Positions 45,061 to 56,087 of a stretch of 64,000 nucleotides of DNA are shown here, one piece after another (positions within the stretch are counted from its first letter, which is position 1; each line of letters starts with the position of its first letter). The stretch is from assembly GCA_944363565.1 (NCBI GenBank), contig CALVUI010000002.1:1-64000 (forward strand), read 5' to 3'. This stretch comes from an uncultured Bacilli bacterium. GTDB lineage: Bacteria; Bacillota_I; Bacilli_A; RFN20; CAG-826. A program made the translations under genes and the position numbers. The notes beneath the pieces were generated by a model. That model made no database searches, was not told the origin of the DNA, and was given only the letters and a program-made list of their open reading frames with translations.

Positions 45061-46545
45061 TTACTTGGTGCCGACGGTGATGTTCACCAAGCCGACGCGG
45101 CGGTTCTCGTCCTCATCGGTATTGACGCAGAGCCTCAGCATCGTGGCTTCGAAATCGGTCCCGGCCGAAGTGTAATGCTGGTCTTCGGCATAGTCGACGC
45201 CGGAGGGCATATTGGTCGGAGCCATCAAATCGGTCCAAACGCTGCCATCGTTGCTGTATTGGATGGCGAAGGTGGTGCTGCTCTTAGCCCACCAACGGTA
45301 GGTCACTTCGATCGAGGTGAAGGTCTTGCCGGTGATGGTGAGGGTCCCGCCTTCGGGAGCGGTGACCTTGCTGCTTCTATCGGCAAGGACGAGGAGTTCT
45401 TCGGTCCAGTTGGTCTGCTTGGAGACGTTCATGTAGGTCCCTTCGAAAGTCAGTTCCTGGATCTCGGCGGTAGCCGAGGTGTAGCCGGTAGAGAGGCCAA
45501 AGGCCGCCAGGTTGCCGGAACTCGCGGTGAGGTCGACGGAAATGGCGCCTTGGACGGGCTTGAAGAAGGTGGCCTTGACGACGTTCTTGCAGGTGGCTTT
45601 GAAAGTGAAGGTGGTCTCGCCGGTCTTCTCGGCGCTGATTTGGCCATAGGCGGTCTCGACGACGACGTTGTTGGCGACATAGCCTTCGGCCGGAGCGACG
45701 GTGACGGTCACGGTTTCGCCATAGGCGAGATCGGTGGACTTGTCGAGGGTCGCGGTCCCGTTTTCGATTTCGGTGGAAACGGAAGCGGTGTACTTGGTGT
45801 CATCGGCTTCGTGGGTGAGGAAGATGGCGGAGAGGTTGCTGAAGTTGGCGGTCCAAAGGCCGTAGCCGGTCACCAGTTCGCCGTTTTCGTAATCAGCCAG
45901 AGTGGTCTTGGCGTCCTTGGGGTTCTTGTAGTCATAGGCCCCGGATTCATCCTTGGTGAGGGCGCTCTCGGTGGTGGTGGACCCATAGATCTGGAGGGTG
46001 GCCCCGGTCACCGGATCGGTGATGAAGGCGTTCCCGTACTCATCGTTGTGGTCGAGGTCTTCGAGGATGCCGCTGAAGGCATAGATCTGGCCATCTTCGG
46101 CCGCGGTCGCGAAGTCGGCGATGTCGAGGTAGGTGTATTCGCTGACGTTGACGGTGATGGAATCGCTGACGGTCGTCCCTTCTTCGGCCCCGACGGCGGT
46201 GGCGGTCAGGGTGACGGTCCCGGCCTTGAGGGCCTCAACGGAACCGTAGTCGATCTCGGTCAAATCGAGGATCCCTTCTTCGGAGACGCTCCAAGTGACA
46301 TCCTTGACGTCGGCGTTGGTCGGAGTCAAGACGACATCCACGTCCCCGCCATTGGTCAGAGAAATGTTGAGGACATCAATGGGGGCCTTGGTGTCGTAGT
46401 CGACGATTTCGATGCCGGTGACGTAGACGCTGGTGTCTTCGGTCCCGGTCGAATCGGACGTTGAGGGGGTGGGTTCCGTGGGTTCGCAGGCCGCCAAAAC
46501 CATGGTGGCTGCCAGCCCTAGGACAAGCAACAGAGACTTCTTCAT
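45061..46545 (-). CDS. Ig-like/OB-fold surface lipoprotein
   Basis: 494-residue lipoprotein (lipobox LAAC, Cys20) with a Thr/Ser/Pro linker. Modules by eye: a BIG2-like Ig domain (about 43-130; VTGIEIVDYDTKAP...DVTWSVSEEGILDL...GTVTLTATAV), an OB-fold-like domain of the kind next to exported nucleases (about 136-245; DGQIYAFSGILEDL then GNAFITDPVTGATLQIYG), a TATLDKS...EGYVANNVVVE repeat-type domain and a C-terminal beta-sandwich resembling a carbohydrate-binding or discoidin fold (SSTTFAIQYSNDGSVWTDL). No catalytic motif. The ATG at 46545 has AAAGGAAT and AGGA upstream. Probable adhesin or substrate-binding surface protein. Confidence 0.82.
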   Translation of the reverse strand: MKKSLLLVLGLAATMVLAACEPTEPTPSTSDSTGTEDTSVYVTGIEIVDYDTKAPIDVLNISLTNGGDVDVVLTPTNADVKDVTWSVSEEGILDLTEIDYGSVEALKAGTVTLTATAVGAEEGTTVSDSITVNVSEYTYLDIADFATAAEDGQIYAFSGILEDLDHNDEYGNAFITDPVTGATLQIYGSTTTESALTKDESGAYDYKNPKDAKTTLADYENGELVTGYGLWTANFSNLSAIFLTHEADDTKYTASVSTEIENGTATLDKSTDLAYGETVTVTVAPAEGYVANNVVVETAYGQISAEKTGETTFTFKATCKNVVKATFFKPVQGAISVDLTASSGNLAAFGLSTGYTSATAEIQELTFEGTYMNVSKQTNWTEELLVLADRSSKVTAPEGGTLTITGKTFTSIEVTYRWWAKSSTTFAIQYSNDGSVWTDLMAPTNMPSGVDYAEDQHYTSAGTDFEATMLRLCVNTDEDENRRVGLVNITVGTK

Positions 46546-46671
46546 TCCTATATTCCTTTCCAAGTTGCAGGACCATTTTAGGGGGGGTGACAAGGTATTT
46601 CAACCGCCCGAACCTGAAAGCGGTTTATAAGTGAAATCGAAATCAACCGTGCTTATAATCTAAGGTCACGA

Positions 46672-46720
46672 AGAAAAAAGGCAGGCCGGAGCCTGCCTCA
46701 TAAAGCCGATATTCGGCTTT
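46672..46720 (-). terminator. Terminator of ferritin, double hairpin
   Basis: A first AT-ended hairpin (46713-46720 with 46702-46709) next to the stop codon, then a perfect 7-bp stem GGCAGGC/GCCTGCC (46691-46697 with 46680-46686) followed by a U run on the minus strand (46674-46679). Confidence 0.85.
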
Positions 46721-46721
46721 G

Positions 46722-47210
46722 TCATTCCCTCTTTCCGAGTTCTTTGTCGAGGAGGTAGAGGCCTTGGCCTTCCTTTCCCAGGAGTTCGAACTTCTCGATG
46801 AGGGCGAGGGCGTTTTCCTCTTCCTCGGCCTGTTCGTCGATGAACCAGTCGAGGAACCTTTCGGTCCGATAGTCCCCTTCCTCGCGGGCGGCCTTGTAGA
46901 TGACGTTGATGAGGGCGGTCACCTTCTTTTCGTGGGCCAGCTGGAGAAGCAAGGGCTCCTTCGGCTCCTTGAAGTCGCCTTCGGGAGCGGCAATCGGAGC
47001 CAGCGGAAGGACGGAATTCTCCTGATGGAGGTAATCACGGATCTTGAGGCCGTGTTCCACTTCCTCCTCGGCCTGCTTCTTGAACCACGAGGCAAAGCCC
47101 ATGAGGCCCTTTTCGGCGTAGAAGTCCGCCATATGGAGATAGAGGTAACCCGAATAGAGTTCGGCGTTGACCTGGTCGACGAGTAGTTTTTCGATCTTTT
47201 TGGAAAGCAT
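46722..47210 (-). CDS. ftnA: Ferritin (non-heme, bacterial type)
   Basis: Iron-storage protein that oxidises Fe(II) and stores it as mineral in a 24-mer in the cytoplasm. The 162-residue four-helix bundle has the ferroxidase ligands Glu17 (NAELYSGYLY), Glu50 and His53 (AEEEVEHGLKIRDYL), and later Glu residues of the DEQAEEEENA segment. Length is normal. AGGAGAATAACCAAT precedes the ATG. It follows cysE by about 50 nt and may share its transcript. Supplies iron control to an organism rich in iron-sulfur enzymes. Confidence 0.95.
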   Translation of the reverse strand: MLSKKIEKLLVDQVNAELYSGYLYLHMADFYAEKGLMGFASWFKKQAEEEVEHGLKIRDYLHQENSVLPLAPIAAPEGDFKEPKEPLLLQLAHEKKVTALINVIYKAAREEGDYRTERFLDWFIDEQAEEEENALALIEKFELLGKEGQGLYLLDKELGKRE

Positions 47211-47263
47211 ATTGGTTATTCTCCTTTCGCCTAATGCTAAGCGCCATGGACTACCGATTCAAA

Positions 47264-48010
47264 TCACTTGCTTACGATTTCGAGGTCGTAGGGCTTGATC
47301 TTGACCCGGCTATGGGGCGGGACCGAAGACAATATGAAGGCATTGCTCCCGATCGTGGAGCCCTCCCCGATCACCGTCTCGCCCCCGAAGATCGAGGCCC
47401 CGCTATAAATCGTGACCTTGTCCTCGATGGTGGGGTGCCTCTTCTTCCCCGATAGGGCGCGTCCTTCCCGTAGGGAAAGAGCGCCCAAGGTCACCCCCTG
47501 GTAGAGCTTGACGTGCTTCCCGATGACCGTCGTCTCCCCGATGACGATCCCGGTCCCGTGGTCGATGAAGAAGCTCTCGCCGATTGAAGCCCCCGGGTGG
47601 ATGTCGACCCCGGTCCGGCTATGGGCGTACTCGGAGATGACTCTCGCCACGAAGCCATAGCCCATCTTTAGTAACAAATGGGCGATCCGATAGGCCGAGA
47701 TGGCGATGAAGCCGGGATAGGCCAAGACCACTTCGAGGGGGGAAGCGCAGGCCGGATCCCCCTCGTAGATGGCCTCGACGTCGCTATCTAGGAGGCGCTT
47801 GACCTCGGTTAATCCGTCGAGGAAGTCGGCGAAGAGGCCGCAACGGCCGTCCTTCGAGGTACAGGCAAAATCGCGGTAATGGGCCTCGGCTTTTTCTAGA
47901 AGCCTCGCCATTTCCTCCTTGTCTACCACCTCGTGGTAGCAATCGAAATAGAGGAGTTCCCGGATTTCCTCGTAGAACTCCTTGGCTCCTTTTCTGGATA
48001 GGAGCTTCAT
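47264..48010 (-). CDS. cysE: Serine O-acetyltransferase
   Basis: Acetylates L-serine with acetyl-CoA, the committed step of cysteine synthesis. 248 residues: a helical N-terminal domain to about 105, then the left-handed hexapeptide-repeat helix (VDIHPGASIGESFFIDHGTGIVIGETTVIGKHVKLYQGVTLGA) with the catalytic DHGTG histidine, and a short tail. The start at 48010 has GGAGG ten bases upstream. A longer ATG at 48073 would overlap cysK by 14 bases but has no Shine-Dalgarno sequence. It follows cysK, which uses its product. Confidence 0.93.
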   Translation of the reverse strand: MKLLSRKGAKEFYEEIRELLYFDCYHEVVDKEEMARLLEKAEAHYRDFACTSKDGRCGLFADFLDGLTEVKRLLDSDVEAIYEGDPACASPLEVVLAYPGFIAISAYRIAHLLLKMGYGFVARVISEYAHSRTGVDIHPGASIGESFFIDHGTGIVIGETTVIGKHVKLYQGVTLGALSLREGRALSGKKRHPTIEDKVTIYSGASIFGGETVIGEGSTIGSNAFILSSVPPHSRVKIKPYDLEIVSK

Positions 48011-48059
48011 CGCATTATCCTCCCTGAAGCTATGGAGGGAGGTGATGAAGCGGCAGTAG

Positions 48060-48989
48060 TCAGTTTTTCCCATAGAGACCCGGGACCGAGAGATAACGGT
48101 CCCCTCCGTCTGGCAAAATCACGACCACGTTCCCGCCCTTGTGGTAACGTTCTTCGAGTTTGAGGGCCCCCATGAGGGCGGCCCCGCTGCTGATGCCGGA
48201 AAGGATCCCCTCTTCGGTGGCCAGTAACCGCGCCCCTTCGAAGGCATCCTCGTCGCTGACGTCGATGACCGCGTGAAGTAATGAAGAAGCCAAAATCGAA
48301 GGCTTGAAGTTGGGACCGAGGCCCTCGATCTTATGGGGTCCGACCTCGTCTTTGGTAAGCAAAGGCGAGGAAGCCGGTTCGACCCCGACGATCGAGGTCG
48401 TCCGTCCGAGTTCCTTGTAGAGCTTGGCGATCCCGGTGATGGTGCCCCCGGTCCCGATCCCGGCCACCACGCAGGAGACGTTGCCGTCCAAATCCTCGAG
48501 GATCTCGTTCGCGGTCATGAAATGGCCGGCCGGGTTGGCGGGATTGTCGAACTGGGAGGGGCAGAAGGAATCCTTGACCGCCTTCCTTTCCTCCTCGGCC
48601 CTTTTGACCGCCCCTTCCATCCCTTCGGAGGCCGGGGTCAAGATGACCTTGGCCCCGTAGGCCGAGATGAGGGCGACCCTTTCCTTGGAGGCGCTTTCGG
48701 GCATGTAGATGTGGCATGGAAGACCGAAATAGGCCGAGATCATGGCTAAGCTTATCCCCATGTTCCCCGATGTCGGCTCGATGATGAGGGTCTTGTCCTT
48801 GATGAGTCCCTTCTTCTTCCCATCTCTGATCATCGAGATGGCGGCCCGATCCTTGATCGAGCCGCTGGGATTGGTCCTTTCGACCTTCCCGTAGAGGGAA
48901 AAGGGTAGGTAGAAGCGTTCCTCGATCTTCTTGAGGCGCACCAAAGGCGTATGGCCGGCGGTTTCTAATATCGAACGGTAGTAATGCAT
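48060..48989 (-). CDS. cysK: Cysteine synthase (O-acetylserine sulfhydrylase)
   Basis: Pyridoxal-phosphate enzyme making cysteine from O-acetylserine and sulfide. 309 residues: PLP lysine Lys46 in NPSGSIKDRAA, the asparagine/threonine loop EPTSGNMGISLAM near 75, the phosphate cup GTGGTITG near 180, and the conserved GISSGAA C-terminal segment. The start at 48989 is the family start; a far longer frame up to 49367 passes through the tRNA-Lys gene and is not real. No Shine-Dalgarno sequence is present; TATCAT lies 10 nt upstream (49000-49005), so it may be leaderless. First gene of cysK-cysE-ftnA. Confidence 0.95.
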   Translation of the reverse strand: MHYYRSILETAGHTPLVRLKKIEERFYLPFSLYGKVERTNPSGSIKDRAAISMIRDGKKKGLIKDKTLIIEPTSGNMGISLAMISAYFGLPCHIYMPESASKERVALISAYGAKVILTPASEGMEGAVKRAEEERKAVKDSFCPSQFDNPANPAGHFMTANEILEDLDGNVSCVVAGIGTGGTITGIAKLYKELGRTTSIVGVEPASSPLLTKDEVGPHKIEGLGPNFKPSILASSLLHAVIDVSDEDAFEGARLLATEEGILSGISSGAALMGALKLEERYHKGGNVVVILPDGGDRYLSVPGLYGKN

Positions 48990-49061
48990 GGTCGGATTAA
49001 TGATAAAGAAAGAAGGGGTATAAAGTAACCTCAAACGCTTTAGGCAGAGGGCTAAACGGGC

Positions 49062-49096
49062 AAAAAAATAACCTATGGTACCTAGGCACCATAGGT
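49062..49096 (-). terminator. Terminator of tRNA-Lys
   Basis: Perfect 9-bp stem ACCTATGGT/ACCATAGGT (49088-49096 with 49071-49079), 8-nt loop, then UAUUUUUUU on the minus strand. Confidence 0.9.
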
Positions 49097-49108
49097 CTAA
49101 GTCGGAAG

Positions 49109-49184
<76 letters not shown>

Positions 49185-49193
49185 AGCCCGTGT

Positions 49194-49222
49194 ATTATGC
49201 CCTCTAAAGAAAGAGGAAACAA
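49194..49222 (-). promoter_or_regulatory. Promoter of tRNA-Lys
   Basis: Minus strand: -35 TTGTTT (49217-49222), 17-nt spacer, -10 CATAAT (49194-49199), nine bases before the tRNA. The remaining stretch to 49370 shows nothing I can assign. Confidence 0.7.
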
Positions 49223-49370
49223 GGGGGAAATTAGGGAGAAAAAGCAGGAAATAGGACGTTGGTCGTTCCTCTTGACCGCGCTCATTCCCTAGGCCCATCA
49301 AATCCCCAATCGGGATATCGCTTCCTCCTCTCCGACTTTGCGGGCATTTCGTGGGATGACCCCACAAAAC

Positions 49371-49398
49371 AAAAGCGGCCAGGCTTTTGCCTGACCGC
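49371..49398 (-). terminator. Terminator of the third RDD gene
   Basis: 10-bp stem with one G-U on the minus strand (49389-49398 with 49375-49384), 4-nt loop, then UUUUGUUUUG. Confidence 0.85.
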
Positions 49399-49415
49399 GA
49401 TTATCATGTCGGATC

Positions 49416-50792
49416 TTATTCCTTCTTCTCCCCTTCGTCTTTCTTGAGATCGACGTTGGAGATGTCGACACCGTTCTTTTCGAACTCGTCGAAGGAAGTA
49501 ATGGCCGCCGCTTCCTTGCGGTGCCGGTCGATGGTCGAGAGGTCGAGGATCGAGTCTTCCATCGCCACCCTCACCTGCTCGGCCTTCTCCTGCTCCGAGA
49601 AGAAGGAGGACTTCGGCCTCAAAGTCGAGTGGCTCTTTTCATATTCCTCCTCGGTCTCTTTGTTGGCGAACCAGAGGGAACTTTTGGCATCGATGACCAT
49701 GGTCCCGGAGATCTTGTCGGTCAGGGTCATGTTCCGCGACTTGCTCAGGAAGGCCACCATGTAGTCGAGGACGGCGAGGACGAAGAACATGAGTATGGAG
49801 ATGTATTGGTTGAGGATGTTGAAGGGGATGGCGCAGGCCGAGGCCACGATGAGGAAGATGAGGAAGGGATGGAGCAAATGCCCGTCCCATCTTAAGGCGT
49901 ACCCGTCCTTCATGACCAAAGCCAAACCCATGATCTTCTTACCCAGGGTCTGGCCATCGGGGAAGCAAAGGGGAATGACGAAGAACCAGATGAAGGCCAG
50001 CGGCAGATAGAAGATGGCGAGGGCGGCCCAGGAATTGAAGAGCCAGCCCGAATAACGGGAGGCGTAGTAGGTCTGGCCCAAGGCCAAGTTGCAAAGATCG
50101 ACGTAGATGCCGCTGGAGGAGTCGCTATTGATGAAGAGGGAGCGGAGGTTACCCAAAATCTCGACCTTGTCGTTGTTGTTGGTCCCATCGATGATGGCTT
50201 GGGCACTCGAGGTCAAAACCGGCATGGCGTTGGGGTCGACATAGCCTTCCTCGTTGAGGGCATAACGGAAGTAATGGGACTCATCGTCGATCTCGTCCTC
50301 GGCGGGGTTGGCGGTCACCGGATATTCTTCCGGCAGCTCCAGATAATCGACGGCGAAGCGGGCCCCGGTGTAGAACTCGGCCTGGGTATAGGTCTTTTCG
50401 CCGACGGTGATTTCGGCATCGGCCAAAGGCGAAGTCGCAAAGAAGGTGGTGTAGCTATCGTAGCAATGCTCCAGGTAGAGCTGGTAGCCATAACCCCCCT
50501 GGTCATGGCCGTCGGAATCGGAGGAGCCGGCCACGAAGCTATAGACCTGCATGGCGGTCGGATTGCCGTCCTCGTCCTTCTTGACCTCGAAGAGCTTGGT
50601 CTCCTCGGCGTAGTCGTAGAGCTCGGAGATGATCTCTTTGTTCCCGAAAGCCTCCATCAAGGGACCGGAACCAACCGTGTTCCAAAGGATCATCGAAGCG
50701 ATGAAGACGATCCCGATGTCGATGAGGAAGGCCACCGTCCTTTTGCCGAAGCCGGCGGTGACGATCCGATTGTTGTCTGCTAGTTTTTCCAT
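49416..50792 (-). CDS. RDD-family membrane protein with large external and cytoplasmic domains
   Basis: 458 residues. Helix 1 FGKRTVAFLIDIGIVFIASMILW has the Arg...Asp pattern; an exported region of about 190 residues follows; then a helix, the family loop FPDGQTLGKKIMGLALVMKDG and two helices; then a charged cytoplasmic tail of about 100 residues ending in KKDEGEKKE. The ATG at 50792 is nine bases after an extended -10 (TGCTATATT, hexamer 50802-50807) and lacks a Shine-Dalgarno sequence; an in-frame start at 50819 would lie upstream of that -10. Third RDD paralogue in 8 kb. Confidence 0.83.
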   Translation of the reverse strand: MEKLADNNRIVTAGFGKRTVAFLIDIGIVFIASMILWNTVGSGPLMEAFGNKEIISELYDYAEETKLFEVKKDEDGNPTAMQVYSFVAGSSDSDGHDQGGYGYQLYLEHCYDSYTTFFATSPLADAEITVGEKTYTQAEFYTGARFAVDYLELPEEYPVTANPAEDEIDDESHYFRYALNEEGYVDPNAMPVLTSSAQAIIDGTNNNDKVEILGNLRSLFINSDSSSGIYVDLCNLALGQTYYASRYSGWLFNSWAALAIFYLPLAFIWFFVIPLCFPDGQTLGKKIMGLALVMKDGYALRWDGHLLHPFLIFLIVASACAIPFNILNQYISILMFFVLAVLDYMVAFLSKSRNMTLTDKISGTMVIDAKSSLWFANKETEEEYEKSHSTLRPKSSFFSEQEKAEQVRVAMEDSILDLSTIDRHRKEAAAITSFDEFEKNGVDISNVDLKKDEGEKKE

Positions 50793-50844
50793 GTAATGGA
50801 AAATATAGCAACTAGGCACCTAAACTTCTAGACATTACGGCATC

Positions 50845-50872
50845 AAAAAAGGCCCGGGGGTTACCCCAGGCC
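50845..50872 (-). terminator. Terminator of the str operon
   Basis: 9-bp stem with one G-U (50864-50872 with 50851-50859), loop of 4, then a U run on the minus strand, 24 nt after the tuf stop. Confidence 0.87.
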
Positions 50873-50895
50873 TAGGGAACTAAGAGACGAAACCC

Positions 50896-52089
50896 TTACT
50901 TGAGGATTTCGGCGACGGTCCCGGCGCCGACGGTCTTGCCGCCTTCGCGGATCGAGAACTTGGTGCCCTTTTCGAGAGCGACCGGGTGGATCAGCTCGAC
51001 GGTGAGGGTGACGTGGTCACCGGGCATGACCATGTCGGTCCCGGCCGGGAGCGAGATGGTGCCGGTGATGTCGGTGGTCCGGAAGAAGAACTGCGGACGA
51101 TAGCCGTTGAGGAAGGCAGTGTGACGGCCGCCTTCTTCCTTGGTCAAGACGTAGACGGTGGCGGTGAACTTGTCGTGCGGGACGATGGATCCCGGCTTGG
51201 CAAGGACCTGGCCTCGTTCGACCTGGTCGCGGTTGATGCCGCGGAGAAGGACGCCGGCGTTGTCCCCGCCTTCGACGAAGTCGAGGGTCTTGCGGAACAT
51301 TTCAAGGCCGGTGATGACGGACTTCTGGGTGGGCTTGATGCCGACGATTTCGACTTCGTCGTTGAGCTTGGCCATACCACGTTCGACACGGCCGGTGACG
51401 ACGGTGCCACGGCCGGAGATGGTCATGACGTCTTCGATCGGCATGAGGAAGGGCTTGTCGTTCTCACGGGCCGGATCGGGGATGTAGGTGTCAAGGGCGT
51501 CGAGGAGCTCGAGGATCGGCTTGCAGGCCGGATCGTCGATGCTCTTGGCTTCCCCGGCCAACTTGGCGGAACCGCGGATGACGGGCACTTCGTCCCCCGG
51601 GAAGTTGTACTTCGTGAGGAGGTCGCGGACGTCCATCTCGACGATGTCGATGAGTTCGGGGTCGTCGACCATGTCGGTCTTGTTGAGGAAGACGATGATG
51701 TAGGGAACGCCGACCTGACGGGCGAGCAGGACGTGCTCACGGGTCTGCGGCATGACGCCGTCGGCGGCGCTGACGACGAGGATGGCGCCGTCCATCTGGG
51801 CGGCCCCGGTGATCATGTTCTTGACGTAGTCAGCGTGCCCCGGGCAGTCGACGTGGGCATAGTGCCGCTTGTCGGTTTCGTATTCGACGTGGGCGGTGTT
51901 GATCGTGATGCCACGGGCCTTTTCTTCCGGGTTGGCGTCGATCTGGTCGTACGCCATGTCCTTGGCCAAGCCCTTCATGGCCAACACGTGGGTGATGGCG
52001 GCGGTGAGGGTGGTCTTGCCGTGGTCGACGTGGCCGATGGTCCCGACGTTGACGTGGACCCGGTCACGGTTGAACTTTTCTTTTGCCAT
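50896..52089 (-). CDS. tuf: Elongation factor Tu
   Basis: GTPase delivering aminoacyl-tRNA to the ribosome. 397 residues with G1 [10 protein letters not shown]3 [13 protein letters not shown]4 NKTDMVDD, and the effector segment [14 protein letters not shown]. Domain 2 ([13 protein letters not shown]) and domain 3 are complete. GGAGGAAAT precedes the ATG. It closes the str operon, 100 nt after fusA, and has its own promoter. Confidence 0.98.
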   Translation of the reverse strand: MAKEKFNRDRVHVNVGTIGHVDHGKTTLTAAITHVLAMKGLAKDMAYDQIDANPEEKARGITINTAHVEYETDKRHYAHVDCPGHADYVKNMITGAAQMDGAILVVSAADGVMPQTREHVLLARQVGVPYIIVFLNKTDMVDDPELIDIVEMDVRDLLTKYNFPGDEVPVIRGSAKLAGEAKSIDDPACKPILELLDALDTYIPDPARENDKPFLMPIEDVMTISGRGTVVTGRVERGMAKLNDEVEIVGIKPTQKSVITGLEMFRKTLDFVEGGDNAGVLLRGINRDQVERGQVLAKPGSIVPHDKFTATVYVLTKEEGGRHTAFLNGYRPQFFFRTTDITGTISLPAGTDMVMPGDHVTLTVELIHPVALEKGTKFSIREGGKTVGAGTVAEILK

Positions 52090-52142
52090 TTTCTTCTAAT
52101 TTCCTCCGAATATGGTCTTTTTTCCTATTGCAAGGCTAGATG

Positions 52143-52171
52143 ATTTTAGAGCAACGGTTCTGTTTAATCAA
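52143..52171 (-). promoter_or_regulatory. tuf: Internal promoter before tuf
   Basis: Minus strand: -35 TTGATT (52166-52171), 17-nt spacer, -10 TAAAAT (52143-52148), in the fusA-tuf gap. It would raise EF-Tu above the rest of the operon. Confidence 0.65.
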
Positions 52172-52189
52172 TCTCTTACAAAGTAAGGA

Positions 52190-54286
<2,097 letters not shown>

Positions 54287-54295
54287 AAAATCCTC

Positions 54296-54766
54296 CTACC
54301 AGCGATAGTGGGCGTAGGCTTTGTTGGCTTCCGCCATCTTGTGGACGTCTTCCTTCTTCTTGATCGAGGCCCCGGTGCCGTTGGCGGCATCGATGATCTC
54401 GGCGGCCAGCTTCTCTTCCATCGTCTTCTCGTTGCGGAGACGGCTGTAGGTCACGAGCCAGCGAAGGCCCAGGGTCTGCTTCCTTTCGGGCGAGACTTCG
54501 ACCGGGACCTGGTAGTTGGCGGCCCCGATCCGGCGGACCTTCAGTTCGACCTCAGGCATGATGTTGTTGATGGCGGTCGCGAAGACGTCGATGGCCGGCT
54601 TTTCGGTCTTGGCTTCGATCTTCTTGAAGGCCTTGTAGATGATGGTCTGGGCCGTCCCCCTCTTCCCGTCGTACATGACGCGGTTGATGAGGCGGGTGAC
54701 GAGCTTGCTATTGTAAACGGGGTCGGGCAAGACATCCCGCTTGATGGTTTTTCCCTTGCGTGACAT
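54296..54766 (-). CDS. rpsG: 30S ribosomal protein S7
   Basis: 156 residues, full length. Opening [16 protein letters not shown], then [20 protein letters not shown], the beta-hairpin [17 protein letters not shown]-type segment, and C-terminal [13 protein letters not shown]. It binds the head of 16S rRNA. In E. coli S7 represses str operon translation; whether it does so here cannot be judged. 14 nt after rpsL. Confidence 0.98.
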   Translation of the reverse strand: MSRKGKTIKRDVLPDPVYNSKLVTRLINRVMYDGKRGTAQTIIYKAFKKIEAKTEKPAIDVFATAINNIMPEVELKVRRIGAANYQVPVEVSPERKQTLGLRWLVTYSRLRNEKTMEEKLAAEIIDAANGTGASIKKKEDVHKMAEANKAYAHYRW

Positions 54767-54780
54767 GGTTTCTCCCTCCC

Positions 54781-55200
54781 TTACTTGGCGGCCTTCGGCT
54801 TCTTGGTGCCGTAGAGGCTGCGGCCTTGGCGCCTGGCTTCGATGCCGGCGCAGTCAAGGGTCCCGCGGATGATGTGGTAACGGACGCCCGGGAGGTCCTT
54901 GACGCGGCCTCCGCGGATCATGACCGTCGAGTGGTCCTGGAGGTTGTGCCCCTCCCCGCCGATGTAGGCGGTCACTTCGTAGCCGTTGCTAAGACGGACA
55001 CGGGCGTATTTCCTTAGAGCCGAGTTCGGCTTCTTCGGGGTCATGACGCCGACACGGGTGCAGACCCCGCGCTTCTGGGCGCTGGGCTGGGCCGTCTCGT
55101 GCTTGGTGAGGCTATTGAAGCGCTTCCCAAGGGCCGGCGATTTGCTCTTGGTCTTGGCGGTCTTCCGCCCCGACCGCACTAACTGGTTGATCGTTGGCAT
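54781..55200 (-). CDS. rpsL: 30S ribosomal protein S12
   Basis: 139 residues. [13 protein letters not shown] opening, the decoding-site loops [20 protein letters not shown] and [13 protein letters not shown] (lysines at the usual streptomycin-resistance positions are wild type), and the basic tail [19 protein letters not shown] precedes the ATG. First gene of rpsL-rpsG-fusA-tuf. Confidence 0.98.
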   Translation of the reverse strand: MPTINQLVRSGRKTAKTKSKSPALGKRFNSLTKHETAQPSAQKRGVCTRVGVMTPKKPNSALRKYARVRLSNGYEVTAYIGGEGHNLQDHSTVMIRGGRVKDLPGVRYHIIRGTLDCAGIEARRQGRSLYGTKKPKAAK

Positions 55201-55265
55201 TTTCTTTCTCTTTCTGCTCCTTTTCCTAAGCCCACGGTTCCGGGCGTATCAAGGGATACCCCATT

Positions 55266-55324
55266 AAAAGGCCGTAGGCTCACGGCAACGGCCAAACTAT
55301 ACGCGCGGAAAAAGGGACTGGCAA
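55266..55324 (-). promoter_or_regulatory. str operon promoter and leader hairpin
   Basis: Minus strand: -35 TTGCCA (55319-55324), 17-nt spacer, -10 TATAGT (55296-55301). Transcription would begin near 55289. The first transcribed bases can form a hairpin (55282-55286 with 55271-55275, or the longer 55288-55293 with 55270-55275) followed at once by UUUU (55266-55269), so it resembles a short attenuator in front of the ribosomal genes. Confidence 0.75.
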
Positions 55325-55410
55325 GGGGGAAAACAACGCTTTTCGATACGCCCGGAAACGTGGCCTTAGGATCCATCGCTTTTTCTCGCCCGTCTTTCCT
55401 CGCGGGTAAA

Positions 55411-55443
55411 AAGAATATATATTCTTGAGGGGTCTACTCCCCT
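55411..55443 (+). promoter_or_regulatory. Palindrome and hairpin before the plus-strand lipoproteins
   Basis: A perfect 16-nt palindrome AAGAATATATATTCTT (55411-55426) contains TATATT as a possible -10. It is followed by a 5-bp hairpin AGGGG/CCCCT (55428-55432, 55439-55443). The ATG at 55452 has no Shine-Dalgarno sequence of its own; the G-rich arm of the hairpin is 20 nt away. Confidence 0.5.
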
Positions 55444-55451
55444 AACCGAAT

Positions 55452-56087
55452 ATGAAACGCATTTTGGCCCTTACGGCCTTCCTTCTTCCCCTAAGCCTGA
55501 GCCTCACTTCCTGCGGGCCGGTGTCTTTGGGTTACGATGAAGGAATCGAAACCTTGGAGGGCTACGCCTCCGCCTATCAGGACGAGGGCTTCGTGAGGCC
55601 GAGCCGCTATACCTACGAAGAGGAGACGGAAAGCATCAAGAAGACGATCCGCCTCTCCTTCCAGGAGGGCTACCGTTACCAAAGGATCGAGGACCAAGGC
55701 CGTATCAGCGAGGAATACCATTACCTCAAGCGCGAGGACGAAAAGCTTTATATCTATGCCGCCTCGGTCGGCGAAGACGGGAGCAAACGCTGCCACCGGG
55801 AAGAAGTCTTCGATGAGGGCCAAGGTTTCCTCAATGCCCTCGAAATGGAATTCTCTACTAACGTCCTCGACTTCCCCTCCGACCTCATCGAGACCTTGAA
55901 GAAGGACGACACCGCCTTTTCCATCCGCGGCCTCAATTCCTTCACCGTCACTTGCCCGCGGGGGACCTATGAATTCGAAAACGGCCTCCTCTCGAACTAC
56001 GAAGAAGAAGCCAAGAAAGGCCGCTTCTACTACGGAGTCGCGGAAGTTGCCTATCCGGTCTACGACCTGACCTGGAGCCAAGAATGA
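55452..56087 (+). CDS. Lipoprotein of unknown function
   Basis: 211 residues; signal peptide with lipobox SLTSC (Cys21). The mature protein is acidic and tyrosine-rich, with alternating beta-prone segments (RYTYEEETESIKKTIRLSF, YHYLKREDEKLYIYAAS) like LolA/LppX-type lipid-binding lipoproteins, but I recognise no family. It overlaps the next gene by four bases (ATGA) and shares its style, so the two form a co-translated pair on the plus strand, one of few units running this way. Confidence 0.82.
   Translation: MKRILALTAFLLPLSLSLTSCGPVSLGYDEGIETLEGYASAYQDEGFVRPSRYTYEEETESIKKTIRLSFQEGYRYQRIEDQGRISEEYHYLKREDEKLYIYAASVGEDGSKRCHREEVFDEGQGFLNALEMEFSTNVLDFPSDLIETLKKDDTAFSIRGLNSFTVTCPRGTYEFENGLLSNYEEEAKKGRFYYGVAEVAYPVYDLTWSQE

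Noticed and set aside
46611-46625. cre-like CTGAAAGCGGTTTAT before the Ig-like lipoprotein
   Set aside because: Two mismatches at conserved cre positions and no clear promoter next to it.
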